Assembly: GCF_020514095.1 (NCBI RefSeq) | Contig: NZ_VTKY01000009.1 | Span: forward strand, 1-56,884 | Source: Synechococcus sp. MU1643 | GTDB lineage: Bacteria > Cyanobacteriota > Cyanobacteriia > PCC-6307 > Cyanobiaceae | Reading direction: 5' to 3' | Length of the DNA: 56,884 nt | Shown: piece by piece, positions 27,462 through 36,648 of the stretch | How positions within the stretch are numbered: the first letter of the stretch is position 1 | How the letters are laid out: each line of letters starts with the position of its first letter | Translations under genes and position numbers: made by a program | The notes under the pieces: model-generated | Told to the model about the DNA's origin: nothing | The model's input: the letters and a program-made list of their open reading frames with translations, nothing else | Database searches by the model: none

Positions 27462-30400
27462 TCAGGCGGCATCCGGTAAACCCACCACCTGGGTGTGGGC
27501 GCCGCGGGCCTGGGTCACGCCGATGGTGCGCTGTGCCGCGCCGATCATTGGGCGGCGGTGGCTGACCACCATGAACTGGGCTGCCTCGGCTTGACGGGCG
27601 ATCAAAGCAGCCAAGCGCTCCACATTGACGCCGTCGAGGAAGCTGTCCACCTCGTCGAGGGCATAGAACGGCGACGGCCTGAAGCGCTGCAGGGCAAATA
27701 GGAAGCTCAGGGCGGTGAGTGATTTCTCCCCACCTGACATCGAGGCCAGGCGCCGCACGGTTTTGCCCTTGGGATGTGCCACCAGGGTCAGGCCCCCTTC
27801 CAGGGGCTCCTCCGGGTTTTCTAGCTGAAGGTGTCCATCACCATCGGAGAGCGAAGCGAAGATCTCGCGGAAATGTCCGTCCACCGCGGTGAAGGCCTCC
27901 ATGAAGGCGTCCTGGCGCAGGGTGGCCACCGTTTCGATCCGTAGAAGCAGTTCCTCCCGCTCGCTGTTGAGCACCTCGAGCCGTTCGTTCAGTTCGTTGA
28001 GCCGCTTTTCCAGGGCCTCCAGTTCCTCCAGCGCCAGCATGTTCACGGGCTCCAAGGCTTCCATACGTTGCTGGATCGCCTGCAGATCGGCCTGCACCGC
28101 CTCCAGGCCAGCCATGCGCAGGGCCTCCGGGATCTCTGGCCTCGGGTCCGGTAGGGCCTGCTCCATCTCTTGCAGGCGCACCGCACCGCTGCGCTGCTCT
28201 TCGATCAATCCTTCGCGGTCTTCCTTGAGCCGCTCCAGATTCCACTCGGCCTGCTGTAGGGCCTGACGCTGCCGGCCCACCTCGGCTTCCGCGGCATCCC
28301 TGGCCCGGCGTTGGCTGCCGAAACGCTCCTGCAGGTCGGTCTGCTGCTGCTCGAGCTGTTTGCGCTTGTCCTGGAGGTCGCTCTGCTGCTGGCGCCAGGC
28401 CCCATGGGCGCTGGCCAGGACCTTCACCGCCTCCTGCAACCGGGCTTCTTCGGCGGCCAGGGCCTTCTCCTGATCCCCCAGGCGTTCAATCGCCAGCTGC
28501 CGCTCGCGGCGGGCATTCACCAGCTGGTCACGTTCACTGCGGGCTGTTTCCAGCCGTTGGTCGGCGGCTTCCTGTTCCGCTTGCAGTTGGGCCCAGGCGG
28601 CGGCATCGTCGTTGTTACCGCCGTTGCGCTCCGCCTCATCCAAGGCCTGCAGCTCTGCGGTGAGTGGGGTGAGAGCAGCACTGATGGCTGCGAGCCGCTG
28701 CTGTTGCTCGGTCTGATCCTGCTGCAGTTTGTTGAGCCGTTCGGCCCGCTGGCGGCTGCGCTCGAGCAGGGGGCCGTGGTTGCGCCGGGCCGCATTGCGC
28801 TCGGCGATCAGGGCTGCTTGTTGCTTTTCCAGTTCGCGCAGCTGGGGTTTCTGCTGCTCGATCAGTTGCGCCAGCCTCGACTCCTCCCGCCTGCAGGCCA
28901 CAAGGGATTCCCCCAGTTCCAGCAGGCGCCGCCGCAGGGGTTCGGCTTCGTCCTGATCGCTGCTGCGGCCAAAGCTGAGGCTGCTGCTGCGTTGGGAGAA
29001 GCTGCCGCCTGTCATGGCGCCGCTCTTTTCCAGCAGTTCGCCATCCAGGGTCACTGCCCTGGAGCGGCCCAGCTGTTGGCGAGCGCTAGCCAGGTCGGAG
29101 AACACCAAGGTGTCGCCGAAGACGTAAGCGAACACCTGGTCGTAGATCGGCTCGAACCGCACCAGTTCCACGGCCCGGCCTATCAGTCCAGCGCCGCTGT
29201 CCCCACCGGGGCGTGCCCCCCTGGCAAAAGCGGCTGATCCACTTCCACCAGAAGCTCGGATCTTGTTCAGGGGCAGGAAGGTGAGCCGGCCGGCACGGCG
29301 GCTCTTGAGCAGTTCGATGGCGCGGGCGGCGATGCGGTCGTCGTCGACCACCACCTGGCCGAGACGGGCTCCGGCGGCCACTTCCAAGGCGAGGCGATGG
29401 CGATCCTCCACCTCCCCCAGCTGGGCCACAGGACCATGGATGCCATCGAGGCCGGCCTCCAGCAGCAGGCGCAGGGCTCCGGTGCCGCGGCTTTCCTGAA
29501 GGGCATCCCGCCGGCTCTCCAGGCGAGCGATCTCCCGTTCCAAGCGGGTCTGCTCCTGTTCCAGTCGGCTGCGGGTGCGCTGTTGGATGGCGAGGGATTC
29601 GGCGGTCTGCTGGAGCTCCTGTTTCCCGTCGGCAATGGCTTGCAGCAGGTTTTGCCAGGTCTCCTCCAGGGTTGCGAGCTGTTGCTGCACGGCGTCACCG
29701 TCGGCGCCGTCCTGCTGCTGCTCCTGGGTGAGCTCATCCAGCCGTTCCCGTTCCTGGCGCAGCCGTTCCTGCAACTGCTGCTGTTCCTCCAACAAAGGAG
29801 CGACGCTGTTTTGCAACTCCTGACGCCGAACACTGCGGCGCTTCTGTTCCTCCACCCAGGCGCCTGAGCGGCCCGCCACATCCGCCAGCCTGCGTCGGGA
29901 AATCTCTACTGCCGCTTCAGCGGCTTTGCAGTGGTCTTCTGCGACGTTCAAGGCGTCCTGATGGGGATCGCGTTCCAGCTCCCGTGATTGGAGCTGCCAC
30001 TGCTGGCGACGGGTGGCGAGGTCGTGGCGCTGCGCCTGCAGTTTCTGGCCTTCTTCTTGATGGAGGCTGGCCTGGCGTTCCAGTTCGCGGTTGCTGGTGT
30101 CGAGGCCAGCCAGTTCCGCCTGAACCGCCAGCAGCTGGTCCTCCCCCAGGGCCTTCACCTGCTCCTGCAGCAGGTTCAGTTCGGCCACAGCTTTGTTCAG
30201 CTGCTCCCGGCCGTTGGCAATGGCCGCGGCGTCTCTCTGTTCCTGGGCTTCCAGCGCCTGTTGGCGCGTGGCCAGATTCTTGAGGGCCAGCTTGGCTGCC
30301 TCATAGGCCAGCACCATTTCCTGGCGGCGTCCCAGTTGCAGCCGCTCTCTGAGCTCCTGGTACTGCCGGGCCTTGGCGCAGTCCTTCTCCAGTCGTTGGC

Positions 30401-31067
30401 GGCTGGCCAGCAGCTCCTGCTCAATGATCCGGCAGCGCTCCTGGCGCTCCTGCACGTCATCGAGCTTGCGGCGGGTCTGTTCGATCCGGGTGTCGAACAA
30501 GGCAACACCGGCCAGTTCATCGATCAGGCTGCGTCGGTCGCGGTTGCTCATCGAGACGATGCGGGTGACGTCCCCCTGCATCACCACGTTGCTGCCCTCG
30601 GGATCAATCCGGAGGCGACGCAGCTGGGTCTGCAGCTGCTGCAGGTTGCAGGGCACTCCTTCGGCGCTGTAACTGGAGCTGTAGGAGCCCCCCGGCATCA
30701 CCCGCAGTTTGCGGGTGACCGTCCATTCCGTTTGTCCCGGTTGAATCCAAGGTCCCTCCGCCGGTGCCTCCAGGCCTTCCTCGGCCGCATCGGGCGTCCA
30801 GTCGCTCAGATCAAAGCGGACACTCACCGTTGTTTCAGCGGCCTTGCCGGCTTTGAGCATGCTGCTGTTGACCAGGTCTGGCAGGCGGTCTGCCCGCATG
30901 CCACGGCTGGTGGCCAGGCCTAGGCAGAACAGAACGCCGTCGAGAATGTTGCTTTTGCCGGATCCATTGGGTCCCGTCACGACGGTGAATCCCTCCTCAA
31001 GAGGGATGCTCATCGCTCCGCCGAACGACTTGAAGTGCGTCAGCCCAACCTGATTGATATGAACCAA
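27462..31067 (-). CDS. smc: Chromosome segregation protein SMC
   Basis: The 1201-residue protein has a complete SMC architecture. Walker A is GPNGSGKSN (32-40); two long Gln/Glu-rich coiled coils follow; a hinge with 'GLDGIHGPVAQLGEVEDRH' to 'ALTLDGELLEKSGAMTGGSF' lies at roughly 510-690. The C-terminal head has signature 'SMSGGEKSLTALSFLFALQ' and Walker B 'FYALDEVDSFLD'. SMC dimers compact and organise the chromosome. No ScpA or ScpB genes are adjacent. Confidence 0.96.
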   Translation of the reverse strand: MVHINQVGLTHFKSFGGAMSIPLEEGFTVVTGPNGSGKSNILDGVLFCLGLATSRGMRADRLPDLVNSSMLKAGKAAETTVSVRFDLSDWTPDAAEEGLEAPAEGPWIQPGQTEWTVTRKLRVMPGGSYSSSYSAEGVPCNLQQLQTQLRRLRIDPEGSNVVMQGDVTRIVSMSNRDRRSLIDELAGVALFDTRIEQTRRKLDDVQERQERCRIIEQELLASRQRLEKDCAKARQYQELRERLQLGRRQEMVLAYEAAKLALKNLATRQQALEAQEQRDAAAIANGREQLNKAVAELNLLQEQVKALGEDQLLAVQAELAGLDTSNRELERQASLHQEEGQKLQAQRHDLATRRQQWQLQSRELERDPHQDALNVAEDHCKAAEAAVEISRRRLADVAGRSGAWVEEQKRRSVRRQELQNSVAPLLEEQQQLQERLRQERERLDELTQEQQQDGADGDAVQQQLATLEETWQNLLQAIADGKQELQQTAESLAIQQRTRSRLEQEQTRLEREIARLESRRDALQESRGTGALRLLLEAGLDGIHGPVAQLGEVEDRHRLALEVAAGARLGQVVVDDDRIAARAIELLKSRRAGRLTFLPLNKIRASGGSGSAAFARGARPGGDSGAGLIGRAVELVRFEPIYDQVFAYVFGDTLVFSDLASARQQLGRSRAVTLDGELLEKSGAMTGGSFSQRSSSLSFGRSSDQDEAEPLRRRLLELGESLVACRREESRLAQLIEQQKPQLRELEKQQAALIAERNAARRNHGPLLERSRQRAERLNKLQQDQTEQQQRLAAISAALTPLTAELQALDEAERNGGNNDDAAAWAQLQAEQEAADQRLETARSERDQLVNARRERQLAIERLGDQEKALAAEEARLQEAVKVLASAHGAWRQQQSDLQDKRKQLEQQQTDLQERFGSQRRARDAAEAEVGRQRQALQQAEWNLERLKEDREGLIEEQRSGAVRLQEMEQALPDPRPEIPEALRMAGLEAVQADLQAIQQRMEALEPVNMLALEELEALEKRLNELNERLEVLNSEREELLLRIETVATLRQDAFMEAFTAVDGHFREIFASLSDGDGHLQLENPEEPLEGGLTLVAHPKGKTVRRLASMSGGEKSLTALSFLFALQRFRPSPFYALDEVDSFLDGVNVERLAALIARQAEAAQFMVVSHRRPMIGAAQRTIGVTQARGAHTQVVGLPDAA

Positions 31068-31117
31068 CAGGAACAGGGGCTTTCAGCAGGCCGAAGCTAG
31101 CGGAACCCACGAAAAGC

Positions 31118-31474
31118 TCAAGGGTTCGATAAGCAGCAGTGCCCAACTGCGATGCGCAGGCAGCCCTGAAGGTCGCCCTCGAGCTGCAGGGTGACCTCTG
31201 CATCCGTGGTTTTGGGGAGCACGCCGCTGTAGTTGCCGGCATGAATTCGTTCGGCCCAGCCCCGATCGCCCGAAACGGCAGCACTGCGTGGTTCCAGCCA
31301 GACCTTTCGATGCGTCGGCAGGGGGACCGCCGGTTGAGCTGCTTCGTTGAGTTGCGGCACTGTGGAGAGCCGCCAAGCTCGGCAGCTTTCCCCGTCCTCA
31401 AGCAGCAGATCGAAATGGCATCCAGAGGGGTCGTCCGGTGCTCCGGTGTGGCGCAGGAGGGCGTATCGCGGCAA
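31118..31474 (-). CDS. Stand-alone LigD phosphoesterase-like domain protein
   Basis: A 118-residue protein beginning LPRYALLRHTGAPDDPSGCH, then FDLLLEDGESCRAWRL and later 'THRKVWLE', 'SGDRGWAERIHAGNY'. This pattern (H...H-x-D-x-x-L-E...W, a short gap, H-R, then G-x-Y) resembles the 3'-phosphoesterase domain of LigD and its small stand-alone relatives. I chose the TTG at 31474 because it matches the usual MPR start and follows GAGGGAAAG. Assignment is by motif only. Confidence 0.5.
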   Translation of the reverse strand: MPRYALLRHTGAPDDPSGCHFDLLLEDGESCRAWRLSTVPQLNEAAQPAVPLPTHRKVWLEPRSAAVSGDRGWAERIHAGNYSGVLPKTTDAEVTLQLEGDLQGCLRIAVGHCCLSNP

Positions 31475-31533
31475 AGACTTTCCCTCAGCCTTCAGTCTCC
31501 CTACCCTTCTAAAGGTTTCTGCCAACGGTCTTT

Positions 31534-31956
31534 ATGGCCTCGCCATCGCCACAGCCCAACGGCAGATTCGAGCACCACTTCCGCGAACGTTTCGAAAGCC
31601 TGCTGCCGACAATTCAGGAGCGCTGGCCGGATCTGGCTGAGCACACCCTCGAGGCCACCAGAGGGAGTGTGGATGAGTTGGTTCGGTTGATCGAACAAAA
31701 CACAGGCCTGACCCCGCAAGGGGTTCGCGAGCAACTGGAAGAGCTCCTCCATAACGCCGGTGACCGAAGCCGGGACTGGGCCGACAGCCTGGATCCCCTC
31801 GAAGAGCAACTGGAGCAGTTGCTGGATGAGTTGAACAGCACCCTGCGGCCGAAGATCGAGGCGCCTGTTCGCCAGCGACCACTGCTGGCTGTGGGTGTTG
31901 CCCTTGGTATTGGTTTGCTGCTGGGCAGCATGCTTCGCGGGGGGCGGCGTTCCTGA
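31534..31956 (+). CDS. ElaB/YqjD-like protein with a C-terminal membrane anchor
   Basis: The 140-residue chain is helical and charged and ends in one membrane helix with a glycine-rich face ('LLAVGVALGIGLLLGSMLRGG') and a basic tip. This is the layout of DUF883/YqjD proteins, which tether ribosomes or other partners to the membrane. Its stop shares one base with the start of the holin-like gene (TGATG), a pairing like yqjD-yqjE. Confidence 0.65.
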   Translation: MASPSPQPNGRFEHHFRERFESLLPTIQERWPDLAEHTLEATRGSVDELVRLIEQNTGLTPQGVREQLEELLHNAGDRSRDWADSLDPLEEQLEQLLDELNSTLRPKIEAPVRQRPLLAVGVALGIGLLLGSMLRGGRRS

Positions 31957-32342
31957 TGGCCTATCAGAACTCTCCCCGCGGATTTGGAGCAGCAGCTCGG
32001 GTGACGGCACTGGCGGCGTCGGTGATGGACCTGCATGTGCGGATTGCGTTGCAGGAGGTGGATCGGGAAAAACGCCGATTGATCAGCGGTGGCTTGTTCC
32101 TCGCCATTGGTGGCACCGCCATGTTCCTGGCTTTGCTGGCGGGTGAAGCTTCGTTGCTGCTATGGATCCAGGCCCAGTGGGAGCTGGATTGGATGCGCGC
32201 ACTGTTGACCCTCGCCGTGGCCAATCTGGTGCTGGCGGGTATCAGCTTGCGTATTGGTGGCCAAGTGCTGAAAGGGCCTTTCCTTCCTCAAACACTGGAG
32301 GGACTGATGAAAACGGTACGGGCGGTGATCGGACGGGTTTGA
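31956..32342 (+). CDS. Holin-superfamily (YqjE-like) membrane protein
   Basis: A 128-residue protein with two long hydrophobic helices ('GGLFLAIGGTAMFLALLAGEA' and 'LTLAVANLVLAGISLRIGG') separated by a short charged loop. The fold type is Phage_holin_3_6/YqjE. It is translationally coupled to the upstream YqjD-like gene, so a housekeeping membrane role is more likely than phage lysis. Confidence 0.65.
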   Translation: MAYQNSPRGFGAAARVTALAASVMDLHVRIALQEVDREKRRLISGGLFLAIGGTAMFLALLAGEASLLLWIQAQWELDWMRALLTLAVANLVLAGISLRIGGQVLKGPFLPQTLEGLMKTVRAVIGRV

Positions 32343-32436
32343 ACGATTTAAAGAGGAATTAAAGCTGGGTTAAAATGGCAATAATGTTCAAGGATGAGAA
32401 GTTCTGGGTTGGCTCGATGCCCTGAATTTCTTTGGC

Positions 32437-33269
32437 TTGGATCCATCTCTTTCCCGTACAGACTTTTCGAATCAAGACGTTCCTGGTTCGAATACGTTGA
32501 TAATTGTTGCTGGCCCTTGTGGATTGGGGAAGTCGACTCTTCTGTGGGATGCTAATAAAGAAAACTGCCTTTGTTTGGGCCGGAGTTCTCCCAGTGTTTC
32601 AGAAAGTCGTGCAGGGATCGAAGTTATCTAGAGCACGATGATTACAAGCTTGCGTGGCGCAAGAGATCTTTTTTCAGGCCAGTCATGTCAAGTTGCTGGC
32701 TCGACAGGTTTCATTGCCTCAGTTTGTGTTGCTGCATGTGGATCTCTACTAGGTGTTGAGCGGAATTGACTCCTCCTGTTGACCCTGTTCTCTTCGGAAA
32801 CGTGTTCTGCTGAAAGAGGGTCGGGACGAGAAAGGTAATGGCCAGCACCGTGCAAAAACAAAGCTCGCAAAGCGTTCTATTGGCAGTTTGCAATTGCCCT
32901 CTGAAAATGATCAGATGATGCATGCTTATTCTTCAGCACCCATTTTTCAAGCGTTTCAAACGCATTCTTGTGAATACAGTTCGTTGTGAGTATTCAGAAA
33001 ATGCTCGGCACTTATCAGCAAGGAAAGCAAAGATGAGTGCAAACGGGCTGACGTCTCAGGCGCAGCTCCGATACAAGTATTTTCAGGCGCCAGATCCGAT
33101 GGCCCAAGTCATTCATCAAGAGCTGTATGCATCTTGGGAGCGGAGCCTCTCGCTTTTTGAGTCCGCCGCTTTATTCACCACGCAGGTCTCTGAATCCGGG
33201 GATCTTTTGCTCAACAGTTCGCTGCTTGTTGCGGGGTGGAGCAAGCGTTTTCAGCGAATCTCGTATTGA
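32437..33269 (+). pseudogene. Decayed P-loop NTPase gene
   Basis: An open frame from 32437 contains 'NTLIIVAGPCGLGKSTLL', a clear Walker A, and stops at 32629. A second piece in another frame reads 'FFQASHVKLLARQVSLPQFV' (about 32673-32750) and stops. From 32922 a third frame runs 115 residues to a natural-looking C-terminus ('LLNSSLLVAGWSKRFQRISY'). Several stops and shifts separate the pieces, so I read this as one degraded gene. The final 19 bases overlap the convergent methyltransferase gene. The family is unknown. Confidence 0.5.
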
Positions 33270-34417
33270 AGCCACCGGCAATCGATGCCGCCGTTGCTTA
33301 CAGGAATCCGCCGTGATGCTTTCAGCCGAAGCGCACCGGTGAGTTTCGGATTGCCACTGAGCAGCCACAGCTGCCAACCGGAGGCTTCCTGGCGTACGAA
33401 TTGCCCTAGGGCGCTGTAGAGCGCATCGAGTTCTTGTTCCTCGCCGATGCGCTGGCCGTAGGGCGGGTTGCAGATCAATACCCCTGGGCCTTCAGGTAGG
33501 GCGTTGGCTTCGAATGAGCCGGTGCAGATGCGGATGACTCCACTCAGGCCGGCGGCTTCCACGTTGGCGCGGGCCTGATCGGCAATAGAGGGATCCTTTT
33601 CGATTCCCAGGAGCGGGGGAAGGGTGAGGTCTCCCCTGCGGCGTTGCCGGGCGCGATCGACTTCCTTGTCCCAGAGCTCGGGCTGGAAATCGGCCCAGCC
33701 TTCGAGGGCAAAGTGGCGCTCCAACCCCGGGGCCTGCTCCAATGCGGCCAAAGCCGCTTCGATCAAGAGCACTCCGGATCCGCAGCAAGGGTCCACAAGC
33801 GGCTGGCTTCCATCCCAGCCCGTCAGGCGGATCAGACCAGCGGCCAGATTTTCCTTCAACGGTGCAGCTCCCATGGCGGCCCTGTAGCCACGGCGGTGCA
33901 GGCTGCCGCCACTGCCATCGAGGCTCAGCTGTGCTTCCCCGCGGCCGAGGTGTAGATGCAGGGAGAGGTCGGGGTCGTCGAGATCGATGGAGGAACGCTC
34001 CCCCCAGAGATCCCGTTGTTCATCTACAAGGGCGTTTTTAACCTGCAATGCCGTGAAATGGCTGTGGTTCAGCCCCGCTGCCGTTCCGGTCACATCCACC
34101 CGGAAGGTCATTGATGGATGCAGCCAGCGTTCCCAGTCGAGCGCTTGGCGGATGCCGTCGTAGAGGTCGTCCCGGCCCTGGCAGGGGAAGCACGCCACCT
34201 GCCGTAAAAGTCGGAAGGGCAGTCGAGCCTGAAGGTGCAGCCGGTACAGGCAGGCTATGTCCGCTTCGAAGCTGACGGCACGCCGGCCAGGCTTCACGCC
34301 ATGGGCACCAAGGCCGCTGAGTTCTTCACCGCTGGCTGCTTCCAGGCCTTGGGGCACAACGGCAACAGCGGATAGCCGGTTTGTTCGACCCAAGGGCGTT
34401 GTGCTCAAGGCCACCAC
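33251..34417 (-). CDS. THUMP-domain rRNA/tRNA methyltransferase (RlmL N-half/UPF0020 type)
   Basis: The 388-residue protein has an N-terminal THUMP region ('FEADIACLYRLHLQARLPFRLLRQ') and a SAM-dependent methyltransferase domain with 'PLVDPCCGSGVLLIEAALAAL' and the guanine-N2 type catalytic motif NPPYG. Homologues modify guanosine in 23S rRNA or tRNA. It starts just upstream of and divergent from ssrA. Confidence 0.88.
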   Translation of the reverse strand: MVALSTTPLGRTNRLSAVAVVPQGLEAASGEELSGLGAHGVKPGRRAVSFEADIACLYRLHLQARLPFRLLRQVACFPCQGRDDLYDGIRQALDWERWLHPSMTFRVDVTGTAAGLNHSHFTALQVKNALVDEQRDLWGERSSIDLDDPDLSLHLHLGRGEAQLSLDGSGGSLHRRGYRAAMGAAPLKENLAAGLIRLTGWDGSQPLVDPCCGSGVLLIEAALAALEQAPGLERHFALEGWADFQPELWDKEVDRARQRRRGDLTLPPLLGIEKDPSIADQARANVEAAGLSGVIRICTGSFEANALPEGPGVLICNPPYGQRIGEEQELDALYSALGQFVRQEASGWQLWLLSGNPKLTGALRLKASRRIPVSNGGIDCRWLQYEIR

Positions 34418-34424
34418 TCCTGTC

Positions 34425-34687
34425 AGAATGACAGGGTCCGGCTTAGTCGGACTAGGTGATCCACACCAGTGTTTCGGACAGCGGTTCGATTCCGCTCAGC
34501 TCCATTCTCCCTCACGGGGCTGCAATGGTTTCGACGGGGCATGAGGAGGGTGACTGAAGCCTGCTCGGTGAGAGCAAACCCGTAACTGCGAACAACATCG
34601 TTCGTTTCTCCCGTCAAGCAGCCCCTGTTGCTGCCTGACCCTTAGGGGAGATGGGGTGAAGTCAGCCTTATCACCCAATTGACTCAC
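34425..34687 (+). ncRNA. ssrA: Permuted two-piece tmRNA
   Basis: tmRNA rescues stalled ribosomes and tags the peptide for degradation. The acceptor piece comes first and ends at 34504, with T arm AGCGG TTCGATT CCGCT and acceptor strand CAGCTCC. The coding piece starts at 34516 with GGGGCTG, which pairs with that strand over seven positions (one G-U). The tag frame is 34588-34638 and reads ANNIVRFSRQAAPVAA-stop, the picocyanobacterial tag. This acceptor-first order is the circularly permuted form known in this lineage. The exact outer ends are estimates. The island recombinase begins at its 3' end. Confidence 0.93.
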
Positions 34688-34705
34688 GGGGGCTGGAAGG
34701 CCCCC
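34688..34705 (+). terminator. GC hairpin at the 3' end of ssrA
   Basis: GGGGGC / GCCCCC with a six-base loop lies right after the tmRNA coding piece. No T run follows, so terminator function is a guess. The attachment core of the island could lie here or slightly upstream. Confidence 0.4.
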
Positions 34706-34807
34706 TCCAACACTGCAAACACTGACTCCGAGCTAGTTAAGACATCGGGGTCGGAACACCTTGCATCAAAAAGCGCATCAAAGCCGCTGCCAGCTGTCCT
34801 CGACGGC

Positions 34808-35764
34808 ATGGACAAGGCGGAGGCGCTTGCTTACGTCTCACGTCTCTTTGATGCAGCCCAAGCCGGTGCTGCTGTCTGGGGCGATGCCTTGCTGATTAAG
34901 CGGTTCATCACTCAGTGCAGTCGCACGGACTCCGAAGCCACCAGGGCGGCCTACCGCTTTGAGATCAGGGAGTTCTGTCGCTGGCGCGAGCGCAATCACC
35001 CACATCTGCATCTGCGGGAGATCAACCCTGCTTTCTGCCAGGACTGGGTGTCCCAACTGCGGGAACAAGTTGAGGAGGGGCTGATGAAGCCTCGAACCTT
35101 TAACCGCAGGATTGCTGCCATCAGTTCCCTGTACCGATGGGCGGCTGAACCAAGCCGCTCAGCGGTCACAGGGGTGCCGCGTAATCCGATGCCACCGCGC
35201 TCGATGCTGATGGCAAGCAAGAGCACCAGGCCGCTGACTGCTGAGCAGTTCGGGCTGTTGATGGCAGCCATCACGAGGGCCGCTCACTTGGACCCCAAAG
35301 CCCAACGCGACTACGTGCTCATCAAGGGTGCGTACTTGCTCGGATGCAGGGTTTCTGAGATCGCGGCTATCCGTTGGAAAGACATCGAGGCACTCGATGA
35401 CGGAGGCCAGATTCACCTCTTTGGAAAAGGATCCAAGCGACGCACTGTTCGCGTATCGCCAGCAACGCTTGGCCTCTTTCAAGGACTTGGCCGCGGCTCT
35501 GATGAAGAGTTCGTCTTCCCTAGTCCCAGGCGGGATGGGCATCTCACACGCCAAGCCATCGGGCAGGTCTGCCGCAAGTGGGGCAGAGCCGCAGGGTTCC
35601 ACGTTCACCCACACCAACTGAGGCACAGCCATGCCACACACGCTGTGCAGAGGGGCGTGGACGTATTCACGCTTCAAGCCACGCTCGGTCACTCGTCAAG
35701 CGCGACTACTGGGCATTACGTGGCTGCAAATCCTCTGGACAGCAGTTCTCTGCGTCTTGGTTGA
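34808..35764 (+). CDS. Tyrosine recombinase / integrase of the ssrA island
   Basis: This site-specific recombinase would integrate and excise the element. All active-site residues are present (counting from the ATG at 34808): Arg181 in GCRVSEI, Lys207 in 'LFGKGSKRR', His269 and Arg272 in HQLRHSHATH, His295 in LGHSS and nucleophile Tyr304 in GHYVAANP. The N-terminal SAM-like core-binding domain is at about 20-110. The frame is open back to 34679, inside the ssrA end, so a TTG there is also possible. Position at the 3' end of ssrA is classic for such enzymes. A second, 5'-truncated copy lies at 49613. Confidence 0.93.
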   Translation: MDKAEALAYVSRLFDAAQAGAAVWGDALLIKRFITQCSRTDSEATRAAYRFEIREFCRWRERNHPHLHLREINPAFCQDWVSQLREQVEEGLMKPRTFNRRIAAISSLYRWAAEPSRSAVTGVPRNPMPPRSMLMASKSTRPLTAEQFGLLMAAITRAAHLDPKAQRDYVLIKGAYLLGCRVSEIAAIRWKDIEALDDGGQIHLFGKGSKRRTVRVSPATLGLFQGLGRGSDEEFVFPSPRRDGHLTRQAIGQVCRKWGRAAGFHVHPHQLRHSHATHAVQRGVDVFTLQATLGHSSSATTGHYVAANPLDSSSLRLG

Positions 35765-35946
35765 TGCAGTCATCTCTGCCCACTGACGAAGAGCTGGCGA
35801 AGCTCTACAGGTGGACGCTCCACACGAAGTGGGGCGTCTCAGGTGCGCCTGGTTCTGGCATCGGTGCGAAGGAGGACTTCACCTGCATGTGCAATCGCTG
35901 CTTAGAAAGTCGCCGAGATCGTTGGAAACAGGAGCAAGTGTCTTAA
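35764..35946 (+). CDS. Small protein coupled to the integrase
   Basis: A 60-residue product starting MQSSLPTDEELAKLYRWTLH. The ATG shares one base with the integrase stop (TGATG). It has a CxxC pair in 'FTCMCNRC' and a charged C-terminus, which could bind metal. A terminator follows 18 bases after its stop, so integrase and this gene form one unit. It might be an excisionase-type partner, but no HTH is evident. Confidence 0.55.
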   Translation: MQSSLPTDEELAKLYRWTLHTKWGVSGAPGSGIGAKEDFTCMCNRCLESRRDRWKQEQVS

Positions 35947-35964
35947 GCGGACTTAAGGCAAGAA

Positions 35965-36002
35965 AAAAGCCCCTTGGAGTCTCCATGTCCCCAGGGGCTT
36001 TT
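35965..36002 (+). terminator. Terminator of the integrase unit
   Basis: A 10-bp stem AAAAGCCCCT / AGGGGCTTTT with an 18-base loop; both flanks carry A and T runs, so it may work in both directions. Confidence 0.8.
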
Positions 36003-36083
36003 GTGCCAGGGCACCACACCGTAAGCACCGATCTAATAATAACAAATTCAGCTAATCTATTTGTATGTTTTAGTGCAAAATCT

Positions 36084-36257
36084 ATGAAGGGATTTTCAAC
36101 TGTTGAGTCCCGGTTAGTTGCGGTGAGTATTGGCCGTTTAGAAGCCCTAAAAAGAGCGGAAAACATGGACGATGACTGCCCTCGTCCCCCAGAATGGATG
36201 CACGATCTGAGTTCGCCTCAGTCGCGCCGAACCGCAGTCGAGGTCTTGCATGTCTGA
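36084..36257 (+). CDS. First gene of an overlapping small-gene cassette, unknown
   Basis: A 57-residue frame (MKGFSTVESRLVAVSIGRLE...) with 'LVAVSIGRLEALKRAENM' predicted helical. It ends inside the next gene with an 8-base overlap, which supports it despite a weak ribosome-binding site. Function unknown. Confidence 0.45.
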   Translation: MKGFSTVESRLVAVSIGRLEALKRAENMDDDCPRPPEWMHDLSSPQSRRTAVEVLHV

Positions 36258-36648
36258 GTTAGACACCCTCCTGGAATCTGGGTTTCAAGAGGCAGCCAAT
36301 CGTGAAACCTTCGCCCGTCAAATCGAGGCGAAGATCAAGGAAATTCCTGGTGCAGCTGCACTGATTCCTGCTCGCCGTTATGGAGAGCCAGTTAATGCAG
36401 AAAAAATCCGAGCAAGCCTCACACTTCGCTCATTGATTGAAGCCAAGTCTCCACAGCTTGCTGTTTACTTTGGCCTCGATGCAGGTGTTGCTCACCGCAG
36501 GCTTGAGGAGAAGGAAGCCCGGGAGCTGCTCAAGCAGCGGATGCAGATGCTGACCGAGAAGTCCCGCGCCGCCAATGAGCAGGCACGGCAGGACCGTGAA
36601 GTCCGCCAGAACCTGGCTCCCTGGCAACGCGCTTATCGGGGGTTCTGA
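36250..36648 (+). CDS. Cassette gene 2, helical charged protein
   Basis: A 132-residue soluble protein, rich in Glu, Arg and Ala, with a long helical second half ('KEARELLKQRMQMLTEKSRAAN') likely to form a coiled coil. The stop shares one base with the following start (TGATG). I do not recognise it; size and context suit a phage- or satellite-type small gene. Confidence 0.6.
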   Translation: MSELDTLLESGFQEAANRETFARQIEAKIKEIPGAAALIPARRYGEPVNAEKIRASLTLRSLIEAKSPQLAVYFGLDAGVAHRRLEEKEARELLKQRMQMLTEKSRAANEQARQDREVRQNLAPWQRAYRGF

